Assembly (NCBI GenBank): GCA_041538025.1
Contig: JBGOEV010000001.1
Span: forward strand, 1 to 64,000
DNA length: 64,000 nt
DNA from: Thermosaccharophagus gerlachensis
GTDB taxonomy: Bacteria; Armatimonadota; Fervidibacteria; Fervidibacterales; Thermosaccharophagaceae
Direction of reading: 5' to 3'
Each line of letters begins with the position of its first letter. Position 1 is the first letter of the stretch. Both the position numbers and the translations under genes were made by a program. Shown here piece after piece: positions 1 to 8,661 of the stretch. The notes under the pieces are model-generated. The model saw nothing but the letters and a program-made list of their open reading frames with translations. It was not told where the DNA came from and ran no database searches.

Positions 1-1
1 G

Positions 2-2035
2 TTTGAGAAGCATCCTGAATGGTTTGCCCTTGTGAGCGGAAAGCGTCAACCGACGCAACTTTGTGTCAGCAATCCCGAAGTCCAGCAACGGGTCATTGAA
101 GGTGTGTTGCAACTCTTTCGGCGTGACCCAAATCGTTTGATGGCATCGGTAGAGCCTAACGATGGTGGAGGCTATTGCGAGTGCGAAAATTGTAAAGCCA
201 TCGGTTCGCCCAGCGACCAAGCCTTCTTCCTTGCCAACAAGGTTGCGGAAGCCGTCCGCAAAGAATTTCCCGACAATTTCGTTGGGCTTTATGCCTATGC
301 CGGTCACAGCGACCCACCCAAGTTCCAGTTGTTGCCCAATGTTTATGTGGAAGTCACGACGGGCTTTCGTTACACCAAGTTGAGCTTTGATGAGCAAGTT
401 CAAGCCTTCCGCAAGTTGGGTGCGATGGTGGGCATTCGCGACTACTTCAGCGTTTACCCTTGGGACTTTGATTTGCCCGGTGCTGCGAAGGCGGGGCGAA
501 TTTACCAACTTGCTGATGCCATCAAGCATTACCACAAGCTGGGCATGGTAAGTTACACGGCAGAGTCATCTTGCAACTGGGGACCAAACGGGCTGGGCTA
601 CTGGATGGCAGCGAAGTTGATGTGGCAACCTGACCTTGACTCAAAGGCTTTGGTGCGAGATTTCTGCGAGAAGGCGTTTGGGCGTGCTGCCGAGCCGATG
701 AGACGACTTTACGAGCGATGGGCAAAGGGTGAGAGATTTTCGGCACGAGGGTTATTGCTGGCGATGCAGGATTTGCAGGAAGCATACAAGCGAGAAAGCG
801 ACCCGCAAGTTCAAAAGCGACTTAACCGCATCGCTATGTATCTGCACCTTTTGCGGTTGTGGCTGGATTACGACCGAACAGCGCGATGGAATCAACGGGG
901 CAAGTTGGTGGCGCCACCAGAAGAAGTCATCGCTAAAGCGAAGGAGTGCATCGTTTTCGCCCGGCGAATCATGGACACAGGTTTGATTCACACCTTCCCG
1001 ATGCTGTTTACCAAGTGGTTCGAGCATCGCTTTGGTGCCTTGAAGCGAATTGAAGGGTTTGACATCAAGCAAACAGAGGCGTGGAAGACGGAGCGGATAG
1101 ATATTCCGTCTGACGAAGAAGTGCGACGGCTCTTTCACGACGACTTGCAGTGGCTCAAACGCCTTGTGCCCATCGCAGTGGAAATTGAAGGGCGACGGTT
1201 CAGCGGTCGGCTCGTCCCGATTGCTCAAAAGTTGCCGCAGGCAGTGAAGGCGTGGGGAGATGTGAAACGGTCACCTTTGTTTGTAGAGAAGGGCGTCCAT
1301 TACTTCGTCGGACACAAAGGCGAAACGCTCTCGCTTACTTACACGCCCTTTGATGCAGGTCACACCGTTGATTGCCGATGGACTTTGCATCAGTTGACGG
1401 CAGGCAAATTAAGCGACGATTCAATTGATGGGCAATTGATTGAACAAGGGACGGTCAAAGCGGAGAAGGGGAAGCCTGCAACAGTCACCATCGCTTTGCC
1501 TGCCGATGGCATTTACGCTTTTGACCCAGGGACGGATTACTGGAAAGCAGCGCAAGTGGAGTTTGATCGTCGTCCGCTGTCGGTTTGGTGCGGGCGATTT
1601 GATGAGCCGGGGAGAGTTCGGCGTGTGCCGTTACGGTTATGGCTACCGAGGGGTGAACCGCTTTACTTTTTCGTCCCGAAAGGCACAAGGCACTTCGTCA
1701 TCGGAATCGCTTCAGGTGGCGACCCAAAGTCAGTTTTAGAGTTGCGGGCAGCTGATGGGATGGTAATAAGGCGTGAAGGAATTGTTGCAGGTGACCAAAT
1801 TTCCGTCATCGTGGAAGAGGATGTGCGGAAGTATGGGGAAATTTCGGAGATGGCAAAACGGGTGACTTTGCCCAGCGAGCAACTTTCCATCATCGTCCCG
1901 AGGGGCAAGGACGGGCAAATTTGGGCGCTACGGGTTTGGAGTTTGCGGTGCATCGTGGAACTTTACGATGTCCCACCCTTTTTGGCTCGCCACCCTGCTG
2001 AGTTGCTTGTGCCCGAAGATGCGCTCGCCCGCTGA
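2..2035 (+). CDS. DUF4838 domain protein, 5' end outside the window
   Basis: The frame is open from base 2 (FEKHPEWFAL precedes the first internal GTG at 32), so the gene starts upstream and its N-terminus is missing. The first ~200 visible residues match the end of DUF4838 proteins: HPEWFAL, QLCVSNPEV and the Cys-containing EPNDGGGYCECENC. Members are usually predicted carbohydrate-active proteins with a TIM-barrel-like core, often secreted and found near glycoside hydrolases; the substrate is unknown. The remaining ~450 residues look like an all-beta C-terminal part (inference). By a by-eye count, ATA makes up about 2 of 36 Ile codons and AGA/AGG about 5 of 55 Arg codons, far below the other genes here. 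This suggests recent transfer or an assembly junction. The family is fairly sure; the reaction is not. Confidence 0.75.
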   Translation, partial: FEKHPEWFALVSGKRQPTQLCVSNPEVQQRVIEGVLQLFRRDPNRLMASVEPNDGGGYCECENCKAIGSPSDQAFFLANKVAEAVRKEFPDNFVGLYAYAGHSDPPKFQLLPNVYVEVTTGFRYTKLSFDEQVQAFRKLGAMVGIRDYFSVYPWDFDLPGAAKAGRIYQLADAIKHYHKLGMVSYTAESSCNWGPNGLGYWMAAKLMWQPDLDSKALVRDFCEKAFGRAAEPMRRLYERWAKGERFSARGLLLAMQDLQEAYKRESDPQVQKRLNRIAMYLHLLRLWLDYDRTARWNQRGKLVAPPEEVIAKAKECIVFARRIMDTGLIHTFPMLFTKWFEHRFGALKRIEGFDIKQTEAWKTERIDIPSDEEVRRLFHDDLQWLKRLVPIAVEIEGRRFSGRLVPIAQKLPQAVKAWGDVKRSPLFVEKGVHYFVGHKGETLSLTYTPFDAGHTVDCRWTLHQLTAGKLSDDSIDGQLIEQGTVKAEKGKPATVTIALPADGIYAFDPGTDYWKAAQVEFDRRPLSVWCGRFDEPGRVRRVPLRLWLPRGEPLYFFVPKGTRHFVIGIASGGDPKSVLELRAADGMVIRREGIVAGDQISVIVEEDVRKYGEISEMAKRVTLPSEQLSIIVPRGKDGQIWALRVWSLRCIVELYDVPPFLARHPAELLVPEDALAR

Positions 2036-2247
2036 AATGGCGTAGCAAAGTAACCCCAGCAACAGCAAGCCCTGTCTTTCCTGTCGGCGATGAAAACCGG
2101 CGATGACCAAGAAGGCAAAGGGCACAGGGCGCAAAAGCAAAATTGCTTTGCCTTCGGGCGTGCGTGCCTTTGATGGGGAACATCCTTAGTGCCTTTTCCA
2201 TCAAGGTAAGTGAGACACCAGTTTATTTGGGCGAAGGTGCGGAGTAG

Positions 2248-2266
2248 TCACGCGTGACACGCGTGA
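2248..2266. promoter_or_regulatory. Palindromic repeat TCACGCGTGA + CACGCGTGA
   Basis: A perfect 10-bp palindrome (2248-2257) is followed at once by a 9-bp partial copy (2258-2266). It lies between the DUF4838 gene and the converging GH116 gene, in a 266-bp stretch that otherwise holds no convincing gene. It could be an operator-like site or part of a dispersed repeat. No bound protein can be inferred. Confidence 0.3.
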
Positions 2267-2301
2267 GATGATTTTCTCTCTGAGCGCACATTTACAGCTT
2301 G

Positions 2302-5300
2302 CTATTTGAATACAGCCGATATGGTAAGTGTTTGCTTTTCGTTCACCGTCAACCTTTGGTGGAAGCGAATGGTCAAGGCGTTTGCATCTTGCTCAAATGA
2401 AGCTTTGATAGCTTTGACATCAATGCGCGCATTTATGCTCTTGACCTTAGCGTCTTCTGGGACAGCAAGTTGAAGTTCGGCGATTTCAACCATCCCTCGT
2501 TTGACTTCAATCTTGCATGTTTGAGAGTTTGCCATGCGCACTTGCGAGAACACTCCCCACCCTGTTGGTGCTGTGAAGAAGGATACATGGTTTTCAGGTT
2601 GCCAGATGGGTTTGAAGCCCATCTTTGCTTCTGGGAAGTTGTAGATGAACCCTTGGCAGGCAAGCAACAACGCCCAAACACTCATTGCTCTCGCATAGAA
2701 CCTACCGCATTCATCATCACCGAAGGGGTTGCCACTTGGTATAGTCAAGTTTGGGCGCAAGCGTCCATCGTAGCGTTCATAGACTGCTTTAGCAACCATG
2801 AGCCCCTCCCTCAGCAAACCAGCGTAAATCATCGTTGCTGCTACAGCATACTCAAACCCAGACATAACTTCATCTGCATACCTTGTGTGAGGTGTTGGGC
2901 GAACGCTTTTCACCCATGTTATCATTTGCATGCCAGCATCGTTGTCATCGGCAAATCTCCTTGGGTGCTGGATTACCCCCTTGAAGTTGTCGCGGAAGTT
3001 GTAAAGCAACAGTGCCTTAAGTGCTTCTCTAACTCTTTCTTGCGGGTAAACCCAACCCAAGTTGAGTATGTGTGCCCACCACTGCCCAAGGACTTGGTCT
3101 ATATGACAGCCATCGCCATAATCTTCCTTCTGAGGTTGCTCAGGCAGTTGAATGTAGTATTCGCCGTTCCATAGTTTCTCGTTTTGATTTCGCATTCCGA
3201 CTTCAAGGATGCGTTGATAACGCTTTACCGCATCGCTATCTCCGACTACGGTAGCCATCTTTTTGCATGCGCTGAGGGCAGCAAGATAAAGTGAACCGAG
3301 CCAAGAAGTTGTCCCTGTGACTTCGCCATCAAGTGTGTTATGCTGTTCGCCTGACAGCATACCATCTTCGTCCTTGTCCCATTGCTTGATAGCGAACTCC
3401 ATTGCTCGTTTTATCTTTTCCCAATGTGCTTTAAGCCAATCGCTTGATGTGCTCATGAGGTGTTCCCTGTATGCAGCGAGTATCTCGCCAAGTTGCCCAT
3501 CACACGCAGTTCCATATCTTGGTTGGCGAAACGGTATGCTACCATCATCGCGCTGGAAGCGCAGTGCCTGTTCCCTCATACGCTTTGCTATCTCTGGGAA
3601 GAGGAAAGCATGAGCTTGTGCGTAATGCCACACATGAGCACAGTTGCCAAAGCAGCAACCACTGTTTGGGTTAGCTCCTTCCCACCCACCAAAGTATCCA
3701 TCCTTGCCCCAAAAGCAAGTCTTGCTCCTGAGGACGCTCACTTGTGAGCTTAACCTGTCAAGCAACCAATATGGTAAGTTGGATAAGTAAAGTGAATCGT
3801 GATACAGCCTTGTTAACCTTGTCAGTTCACCGATCTCCCTCTTAACTTCTTTTGCGACCTCAAGGGCGTTTGCCCACCAGTTGGCATACATATTGCCCCT
3901 GCTTACCCAGCCAGTGCGCTCATCACCGTGAACAGCGTTTGGGAAATGCCATGCGATAACGAATGTGAATGTGTGCTCCTCGTTCGGTTTCAACTTCGCT
4001 TCAACTGCTATTGCACCATCAACTGTTTCGCCAGCTGGTGAAGGACCAGCCTCGTTTTGAGCAACGAGCTTCCCATCGGAAGCAAAATCCTCATACAATT
4101 CTTCAAGCCTTTCCCATGAGGCTGTTGCGTTGGCGTCCTTTGAAAGAGCCATCAGAACCATATCACCGTATGCTGGCGAGTTTTTGTCCAATGTGCTCGT
4201 CATATGTATGGCTGTAGCGTCTTCAATGTGCGTGACTGAATTTATGTTTCCACCGTAGTCCTTAAATCTCCTTTCCTCTATCTGACCTACGCCAGTGAAA
4301 CCGACAGCGTTTTGAAGCGATGCAAGTATGGAGACGCTCACAGGATGTTTACTTGTGTTCTTCACAGTGAAGTTGAAGATGGCGCACGGTATTGCAGACT
4401 TCTTTGTCTCAAGCGGTATGAGTGGATTGAACGCCTCCATCGTAACGCTTACACCAATGTCATCTTCAAACTCCCACCACCCAAATGGATACTCGCCAGC
4501 GAACCTCACATTGCGCATGCCCTTAAACGGTCCTACGTCCTTCGTTTGAATCGCTTTGATATTTAGCTTGCCCTTCTCGTCTGCAACACGGATAGCAAAG
4601 AATGAGTGAGGCAATCGTGCATATGTGAAGTTGTTGAATATCTGCCACGCTGACAGTTCCCCATAACCGTTGATGTGGATGACTCCAGTCCCTATGCCTC
4701 CAACTGGGAAGCTAATCCCAGTCAAGTATTCGTCGGTATAAATTTTTCGTTTACCTCGTTCAGTCAACTTTGCATCGCTCAAGCGTTTGCTCAGCATCTT
4801 CTTTTGAGCCTCAATGAACTCCTTTCGCTTCTCCGAAGCGAGCCTGATGAGCTCATTTTTTCTCTCCTGCCAACCGGCAACCAAGATGTGATTTGCTATT
4901 TCGTCCTCGCTGAGCAGGCTTGAGTAGATGGCGACTTCGTCAACCGCGCATGGGAGTTGTTCGTTCCCATCCAACTGCGATGCACCAATTTGCAATGGCA
5001 AACCGTTCATACCAATGTTGAATGGACCGCATTCCATCCCACCATCAATGACATTGCAACGCACACCATCTATGAATACGGCAAGGTATCGTCCGCTACC
5101 GCAGACCACCAAATGATACCATCTGCCAATTTGTAGTGGCTCAATCAAGATTGCCCTTGCTAAAGCCCTGCCATTCCAAATGCCAATCATGTTCATGCCC
5201 TGCATCACATGGATTGAAAAACGCGTGTTTGGTGATGTGGCTCGCTTCGCTATTATGCATGGGTTATAACCTTTTGGCATCGCGAGGATTTGAAAGAAGA

Positions 5301-5637
5301 GTTCAATGGTTGTCTCTGGAGTGTCAATGTGCTTTGCTTCACCGAATGTGACGAAGCCACCTTTGCCAAACGATACAGCAAGCCCCCCAATAGGTCCGTC
5401 AATGAAATTCACTTGTCCTTTTGGAGTTCCATGAGCGATCCCTTTTGCGTCCTCAAAGTTCCCCTCCATGCGCCAGTATGAGAGGAGCTTATCATGTGCC
5501 ATTATAAGTTGCGAATATTTGAGCGCTTGCTCCATGCCCACACACTCCCTCCACGCAGGCATCAGAAAGACAACAACAAATATCCTCAGGAGCAAACTCA
5601 GCCTTCTTTCGGTCACCAGCATTGTTGCTATCATCAT
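2302..5637 (-). CDS. Secreted LamG-GH116 family beta-glycosidase (GBA2-like)
   Basis: A 1111-residue protein with an N-terminal signal peptide (hydrophobic stretch after RRLSLLLR). Residues ~45-245 form a LamG/concanavalin-type jelly roll that probably binds carbohydrate. From ~305 comes the GBA2_N-type beta domain (FPVGGIGTG), then an (alpha/alpha)6 catalytic domain to ~1040. By recalled alignment with human GBA2, the nucleophile is Glu653 (GGWEGAN) and the acid/base is Asp770 (HNTLDGE); both are present. A conserved DQVLGQWW follows near residue 847. GH116 enzymes are retaining beta-glucosidases/xylosidases/N-acetylglucosaminidases; which substrate applies here is open. The start has GAGGTG 5 nt upstream. 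It is the last gene of a minus-strand run, 40 bp after the PfkB kinase. The LamG fusion is not usual for characterised GH116 enzymes. Confidence 0.88.
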   Translation of the reverse strand: MMIATMLVTERRLSLLLRIFVVVFLMPAWRECVGMEQALKYSQLIMAHDKLLSYWRMEGNFEDAKGIAHGTPKGQVNFIDGPIGGLAVSFGKGGFVTFGEAKHIDTPETTIELFFQILAMPKGYNPCIIAKRATSPNTRFSIHVMQGMNMIGIWNGRALARAILIEPLQIGRWYHLVVCGSGRYLAVFIDGVRCNVIDGGMECGPFNIGMNGLPLQIGASQLDGNEQLPCAVDEVAIYSSLLSEDEIANHILVAGWQERKNELIRLASEKRKEFIEAQKKMLSKRLSDAKLTERGKRKIYTDEYLTGISFPVGGIGTGVIHINGYGELSAWQIFNNFTYARLPHSFFAIRVADEKGKLNIKAIQTKDVGPFKGMRNVRFAGEYPFGWWEFEDDIGVSVTMEAFNPLIPLETKKSAIPCAIFNFTVKNTSKHPVSVSILASLQNAVGFTGVGQIEERRFKDYGGNINSVTHIEDATAIHMTSTLDKNSPAYGDMVLMALSKDANATASWERLEELYEDFASDGKLVAQNEAGPSPAGETVDGAIAVEAKLKPNEEHTFTFVIAWHFPNAVHGDERTGWVSRGNMYANWWANALEVAKEVKREIGELTRLTRLYHDSLYLSNLPYWLLDRLSSQVSVLRSKTCFWGKDGYFGGWEGANPNSGCCFGNCAHVWHYAQAHAFLFPEIAKRMREQALRFQRDDGSIPFRQPRYGTACDGQLGEILAAYREHLMSTSSDWLKAHWEKIKRAMEFAIKQWDKDEDGMLSGEQHNTLDGEVTGTTSWLGSLYLAALSACKKMATVVGDSDAVKRYQRILEVGMRNQNEKLWNGEYYIQLPEQPQKEDYGDGCHIDQVLGQWWAHILNLGWVYPQERVREALKALLLYNFRDNFKGVIQHPRRFADDNDAGMQMITWVKSVRPTPHTRYADEVMSGFEYAVAATMIYAGLLREGLMVAKAVYERYDGRLRPNLTIPSGNPFGDDECGRFYARAMSVWALLLACQGFIYNFPEAKMGFKPIWQPENHVSFFTAPTGWGVFSQVRMANSQTCKIEVKRGMVEIAELQLAVPEDAKVKSINARIDVKAIKASFEQDANALTIRFHQRLTVNEKQTLTISAVFK

Positions 5638-5677
5638 TTTATCACCTCGCGCTTACTTCACTTAACCTGCCGGTTGC

Positions 5678-6727
5678 TCATCCGTAAGCTTCTTTATAGC
5701 GCTCAATCAACATCTCAAGCGATGGTATAGCTGCCCTTGCCCCAAAGCCTTCAATGCATATTGAGGCAGCACAGCACGCTAACTTGTGACATACATCCAA
5801 CGGTAACCCTCTTATCAGCCCTAACAGCATGCCAGCTGCAAAGGCATCGCCTGCACCTGTTGTATCAACCACATTCGCCTTAAGTGCTTCCTCGTAAAGC
5901 AGTGAGTGTTTATTTTCTTCTTGCACTCTTTGGTGGCGTAAGTTTAAAGGCTTGATGCCATGCGCTGCAATTGCATTTTTGGTATAGCTTAGGATGCTCC
6001 CTTCAGAGCCCATTGTCACAGCAACAATTGATACCCCTACTGAATGAAGCATCCTTAGGCTTTCATACATATCGCTTTCCCCAGTAAGGCTCGCAAGTTC
6101 ATCACGCGAGAGAAAAGTTATCGTGGCTCGCTCAAGGAAGCCCTTCAACGCATCAAATCCGAGTGATGCATAAATGGCGCCCGGTGCAAAGCTGAACTTA
6201 ACTCTGCTTGGCAATCCAGTTACCCACCCCAGTTGATGCCTCATTGGTGCATCACCAACAAGTGATGTGCAATGAACCCATTCAACGCTTTGCGGTATTT
6301 GTTTCGGAAAGTCATCTTTGCCTATGAGTTCATTTGCGCCCGCAAGCACATAGAGCGCTCTTTTGCCGCTGTTATCAACGAACCCGATGACACGCCCCGT
6401 TCGTGCACCAGCTTTGGCTTTAACCCATTGCGTATGCATTCCTACCTCCTTGAAAGAGGAGAGAAGCAGTTTGCCATCCTCATCATCACCAATGCACCCA
6501 ACAAAGGCACACATCACTCCCCACTTTGATAGCGCATAAGCAGTGTTAGCAGCTGAGCCTCCCGGTTCTCGGTAAACACTTATGACTCTCGTCTCACCAT
6601 CGGTGACGATTTGAGGGACTCTGTGCAAATAATCAACATTGAGGGCGCCAGATGCTATGAGGCGTATTGTGTCGTCTCTACGCATAAGTTTTTCTTCAAC
6701 CCATCTCCCACTCCCTTCCCACCTCAT
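5678..6727 (-). CDS. PfkB-family carbohydrate/nucleoside kinase
   Basis: The C-terminal ATP-binding/catalytic signature VVDTTGAGDAFAAG is intact, with Asp as the expected catalytic base. The N-terminal region ASGALNVDYLHRVPQI and GGSAANTAYALSKWG is typical of ribokinase-like enzymes. It phosphorylates a hydroxyl of a sugar or nucleoside using ATP, probably in the cytoplasm; the substrate is not evident. The ATG at 6727 overlaps the stop of the upstream HAD gene (ATGA), implying translational coupling. The Met at 6685 is an alternative start that would place the conserved domain almost at the N-terminus. It is the third gene of an overlapping trio with the formyltransferase-like and HAD genes. 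Confidence 0.85.
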   Translation of the reverse strand: MRWEGSGRWVEEKLMRRDDTIRLIASGALNVDYLHRVPQIVTDGETRVISVYREPGGSAANTAYALSKWGVMCAFVGCIGDDEDGKLLLSSFKEVGMHTQWVKAKAGARTGRVIGFVDNSGKRALYVLAGANELIGKDDFPKQIPQSVEWVHCTSLVGDAPMRHQLGWVTGLPSRVKFSFAPGAIYASLGFDALKGFLERATITFLSRDELASLTGESDMYESLRMLHSVGVSIVAVTMGSEGSILSYTKNAIAAHGIKPLNLRHQRVQEENKHSLLYEEALKANVVDTTGAGDAFAAGMLLGLIRGLPLDVCHKLACCAASICIEGFGARAAIPSLEMLIERYKEAYG

Positions 6728-7728
6728 CCAAGTTTTGCAGCCCTCCCACGCAGTATTTCCCTGAACCGCTTATGGATTGAGAGAACTTCGTCAAAGTTCT
6801 CGCCATCAATCAGCCAATGGTAAAACGGACCTTCTTCGGTTTTCGGAGCTGTCAGGACAAACTCCTTTGCTCCCTCTAACCCTCCAGAGTAAAAAGCATC
6901 AACGAGTGGTATGATGGGAAGGAGGTTGTCAGCTGCAACTGAAACTGTTCCATATGGGAGCGCATACTGATTTCCATTGAAGACAATCGCAAGCCCACCA
7001 TTATCCCTAACTACCTGCAACATCTTGTAATCCGTTATGCTATCGCCTATAGCTACGACATCGCTCATCCTCACATCGCATTGCTCAGCGAACGAGAGAA
7101 GCGCATCAACCTTCCTTCCGCCACCAACCACTTTTATTGAACTGAGAGTCTTACCAATCTCTTTCGCCTTCAGCTCATGCCAGTAGAATCTATCAAGCTC
7201 GGCTTTCAGCAACTCATCGTCATCCAACGGTATCTCAAGGATTCGCTTCTGCCAAGAGAGCAGATACTGTATCTCATCAGCAGTTGTGCTTTTGAGTTCG
7301 CTCACAATTTGCTCAAGTGGAGCTGGTGTGCATTTCACATCTTCCTTTGGCACGCTCAATTGGTTTGCTATGTTTAATGCATGTGGTTCGTAGCTCGTTG
7401 AGATGATCACAACTTTGTGTCCTCTTGAACGGAGCTCGCTTATACACTCCATTGCACCCGGGACAATGGTTGCCCTCTTCGATACATCCGCTATGTGCTG
7501 TTCAGTTATGCCATGTGCTATTAAGAACGGCAGGATCAATGAAAGCGTATCGCCCGGTTCGTATCCCTCCCTCCCTTCAAGCGTGAGCAAGTCATCGTAA
7601 CGGCTTATGCGTTCAAACAGCTCATAGCCATTCTCAATCAACCCCATGACTTCATAGGCGTTATCTTGAGTTGATAGAGGACCTTCAAGGTCAAATGCTA
7701 TGAGCAAAGTTTTTTCGTGTTCAACCAT
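6724..7728 (-). CDS. HAD-superfamily phosphatase-like protein (EhaR/COG4030-like)
   Basis: HAD motif I appears as AFDLEGPLS: the first Asp is kept, but the usual second Asp (DxD) is replaced by Glu. Motif II is probably VVIISTS (residues ~105-112) and the C-terminal motif is AIGDSITDYKML. The DLEGPLS...DNAYE opening resembles archaeal EhaR-type HAD proteins, which have no settled function (recalled, not searched). A phosphatase role is likely, but the motif I variant makes this uncertain. An AAGGAGGGATC ribosome site precedes the ATG. Its first 8 bp overlap the end of the PurN-like gene and its stop overlaps the PfkB start, so the three are very probably co-translated. Confidence 0.7.
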   Translation of the reverse strand: MVEHEKTLLIAFDLEGPLSTQDNAYEVMGLIENGYELFERISRYDDLLTLEGREGYEPGDTLSLILPFLIAHGITEQHIADVSKRATIVPGAMECISELRSRGHKVVIISTSYEPHALNIANQLSVPKEDVKCTPAPLEQIVSELKSTTADEIQYLLSWQKRILEIPLDDDELLKAELDRFYWHELKAKEIGKTLSSIKVVGGGRKVDALLSFAEQCDVRMSDVVAIGDSITDYKMLQVVRDNGGLAIVFNGNQYALPYGTVSVAADNLLPIIPLVDAFYSGGLEGAKEFVLTAPKTEEGPFYHWLIDGENFDEVLSIHKRFREILRGRAAKLG

Positions 7729-8599
7729 GAGCCTCTTGATCCCTCCTTAACAGTTCTGACACTGCTAAGTCAACTTGCTCGCTCAAGTCAACCCCACCTT
7801 CGCATTTCTTGCCAGCGTAAAACACATCCTTACCACGAAGCTCAATTGTTCCATCAGCGAGCATACGCAATGTGATAACTATGAGTGGCATTTCACGGGC
7901 GAGTTCGTGTCTCCTTATCTCGGCGAACAACGGGTAGGACTCACCGTATGCTTCCCTCAATTCCTCAAGGCTTATGCATCTCAGTTCCTCTTCAAGTCTG
8001 TTCCAAAGATGAATGAAGTTTTCGGTGCGCAGTGAGAACTTGCAGAACGATACTGGTGGACCTTCATCAAGTTGAGGCGTTGCTATGTGTATTTGTGCGC
8101 CTGCCACATCAGCCCTCTGCGCTATGAGTTGCCAGATGACATCTTGCCATGTGCCCTTTGGACCACCAGGTATTGCTGGATGGAGGTTAAGGAATGTGTG
8201 GCGTTCGCACATCCAATCGCTCAGTATGAGCATGTATCCAGCGAGAAACGAGATTTCAACACCAAACGGTTCTATGAGCTTGTAGACATGCTCATCATAC
8301 ATTCTACGCCACCTTTTGAGTGCCCCCTCATCACCAGACAAACCTTTCCTTCGCAACTCTGGTTCAAACTTCGCTGAAGAAAATGTAACGAGCTCAAGCC
8401 CTTCTCTTTTGACCAACTCAATGAAGGCGTCTGAGTGAGGATTTTCATGTAGTTCACGGTTGCAAAAGACAAAGGCTATCTCCAAGTTGAGTTCGCCTGA
8501 GCGTATTGAGTTGAGTGCAGTGGTCAACAGTTCTATTGCAGCTTCATCTCTGCCAGTTGAAAACCAACCTATTCTAAGTTTTCCTTTTTCTCCACTCAT
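7721..8599 (-). CDS. PurN-like formyltransferase-fold protein, non-canonical
   Basis: The fold is recognisable from FLAGYMLILS (PurN: VLAGFMRILS), NLHPAIPGGPKGTW and QLDEGPPVSF. These supply the Asn, His and Asp that are catalytic in GAR transformylase. The N-terminal phosphate loop GNGSN, which grips the ribose phosphate of GAR in PurN, is replaced by STGRDEAA. This argues against ordinary purine synthesis. At 292 residues it is longer than PurN (~210), with an extra segment after residue ~60 and a C-terminal extension. It is inferred to transfer a formyl group from a folate, or to be a relative that has changed chemistry. It is the first gene of the overlapping trio with the HAD and PfkB proteins, which may act on the same small molecule. 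Confidence 0.72.
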   Translation of the reverse strand: MSGEKGKLRIGWFSTGRDEAAIELLTTALNSIRSGELNLEIAFVFCNRELHENPHSDAFIELVKREGLELVTFSSAKFEPELRRKGLSGDEGALKRWRRMYDEHVYKLIEPFGVEISFLAGYMLILSDWMCERHTFLNLHPAIPGGPKGTWQDVIWQLIAQRADVAGAQIHIATPQLDEGPPVSFCKFSLRTENFIHLWNRLEEELRCISLEELREAYGESYPLFAEIRRHELAREMPLIVITLRMLADGTIELRGKDVFYAGKKCEGGVDLSEQVDLAVSELLRRDQEAHG

Positions 8600-8661
8600 C
8601 GCCCAAGCACCACCTCACAGGGTTCTACACCAACCACCTCATTTGGGTTACAGCAAGTGCA

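Noticed and set aside
2470..3174. Plus-strand ORF of 234 codons inside the GH116 gene
   Set aside because: Antisense shadow; the GH116 frame has clear conserved motifs and the shadow has none.
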